A DNA stretch of 64,000 bases from Hydrotaea diabolus. Lineage: Eukaryota > Arthropoda > Insecta > Diptera > Muscidae. The stretch is taken from NCBI GenBank assembly GCA_963513945.1, contig OY740719.1, positions 149,939,464-150,003,463 on the forward strand, in the 5' to 3' direction. This document shows positions 63,350-64,000 of the stretch, piece after piece. Each line of letters opens with the position of its first letter. Positions within the stretch are counted from its first letter, which is position 1. The notes below the pieces were generated by a model. The model was not told the origin of the DNA. It was given only the letters and a program-made list of their open reading frames with translations, and did not search any database. The position numbers and the translations under genes were made by a program.

Positions 63350-63527
63350 TTGGCGAATTCCTCTAAAGCAGACAAAAAACTTTAAACCATAAACTGTAAT
63401 AAAATAATAAATGAAATATTTACAATGCAAGAGCATAGGAATAAATGCATTTATTATATTTCATTTGTTATTTTATTACAATTTATGATTTTAATTTTAA
63501 AATTTTCTTTTAAGGAATTCGCCAATA
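63350..63527. mobile_element. Small inverted-repeat element (about 178 bp)
   Basis: TTGGCGAATTCCT at the left and inverted AGGAATTCGCCAA at the right. Inner arms also pair (TGTAATAAAATAATAAATGA). Noncoding MITE-like hairpin. Confidence 0.65.
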
Positions 63528-63579
63528 AGTGTAAAGTGCCTTTAAACTAAACGTTTGAGTTAAACTCAACTCCTGCTTA

Positions 63580-63822
63580 CACGCAGAGAAAAGATTTGGT
63601 TACTATATGGTCACGGTAAAAATAATATGTTCTCCGCAATTTAGCATGTTCTTCACAACTATAGTATTCTTTTTTGAATTTTAGTTTGACAATAGTATGA
63701 TTGCGGCAATATTGATATTGTTGAAATGTAACAAAACTATTATTGCCAAATTTCAAAATGGAAATACGGTTGTAGCAACCATATAAATATGGTTGGTGTT
63801 GTTGTTGTAACAACAATATATT
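63580..63822 (-). mobile_element. K element K6, one end only
   Basis: CACGCAGAGAAAAGATTTGG start, then GGTTACTATATGGTCACGGT and AATAGTATGATTGCGGCAAT, the K right-end sequence. It breaks off at GGTTGGTGTTG where repeat R2 begins. Confidence 0.75.
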
Positions 63823-64000
63823 TATTTTAAAGTCTTGTTCGTCTATGGGGGATCTGCTTCGATATCCAGGTGGAGGAAACGCGCCATTTGAACTGGATGC
63901 GTACACACAGACCTGGAGGTCAGCTGAGTGTGCCTGGCCGGACAATTGAAGAGGTGCAGCACCTCATGTGGTCCCTGGTGGCAGGCGGGACAGATGTCCG
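63823..64000 (-). repeat. R-family repeat copy R2, unexpanded, runs off the window
   Basis: Read on the minus strand: CACCTCTTCAATTGTCCGGC, CGCGTTTCCTCCACCTGGAT, one single GATCCCCCATAGACGAACAA unit, then the AACAATATA side. The same order flanks the minisatellite in R1, and the single unit corresponds to the amplified 18-mer. Confidence 0.7.

Noticed and set aside
1..64000. CRISPR arrays, tRNA or rRNA genes, bacterial features
   Set aside because: No spaced identical repeats of CRISPR type, no cloverleaf with the conserved GGTTCRA loop, and no rRNA-like sequence was seen; the window is an insect transposon landscape. An automated tRNA scan would be decisive.

Overview
Eukaryotic, almost certainly insect (dipteran) DNA, and probably from a large, transposon-rich muscoid-type fly genome. 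The sequence is AT-rich and has no bacterial operons. It carries several mariner/Tc1-type families, maT (DD37D) and DD41D elements typical of insects, fly-style non-LTR retrotransposon fragments, and a TATA/Inr core promoter followed by a CAACAA-rich leader. The species call is inference. No complete host gene is visible; the only intact long reading frame is a mariner transposase (61007-62053, minus).

Layout. 1-4.3 kb: dispersed repeats, a reverse transcriptase scrap, two abutting TA-flanked MITEs and a gene-less unique stretch. 4.3-19.5 kb: mariner-B1, DD41D elements E1-E3, mariner-A2 and -A3, foldback (hairpin) elements, a CACGCAG-ended K element and mariner-C1. 19.7-22.2 kb: a DD41D scrap, then a dispersed repeat whose interior has expanded into a roughly 1.5 kb, 18-bp minisatellite; an unexpanded relative of this repeat lies at the right edge (63.82-64.0 kb). 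22.2-30.6 kb: E5, non-LTR fragments, a candidate small exon (25.4 kb, minus) and the rearranged mariner-D2. 30.8-33.4 kb: maT copy M1 with mariner-B2 inside it. 34.9-36.4 kb: a candidate promoter and noncoding first exon. 37-40.3 kb: a DD41D element (E8) split by a maT (M2), itself split by a hairpin element with an 8-bp target duplication.

43.5-48.5 kb is a stack of insertions: mariner-C2 is split by mariner-D4 and by K element K3, and K3 is split by mariner-B3. At 47870-55431 a 3781-bp block is repeated in perfect tandem, with one breakpoint in K3 and the other in a mariner-D. 56-64 kb holds E7, K5, a further Tc1-like scrap, maT M3, intact-frame mariner-A1 and a final K end fused to the repeat related to the minisatellite.

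The window therefore reads as intergenic or intronic transposon layering. Insertion order can be read from target-site TA duplications. Family letters used here (mariner A-D, E, M, K, H, I, J, F, T, R) are local labels defined by terminal sequence. Subfamily names were not assigned because no database search was possible.
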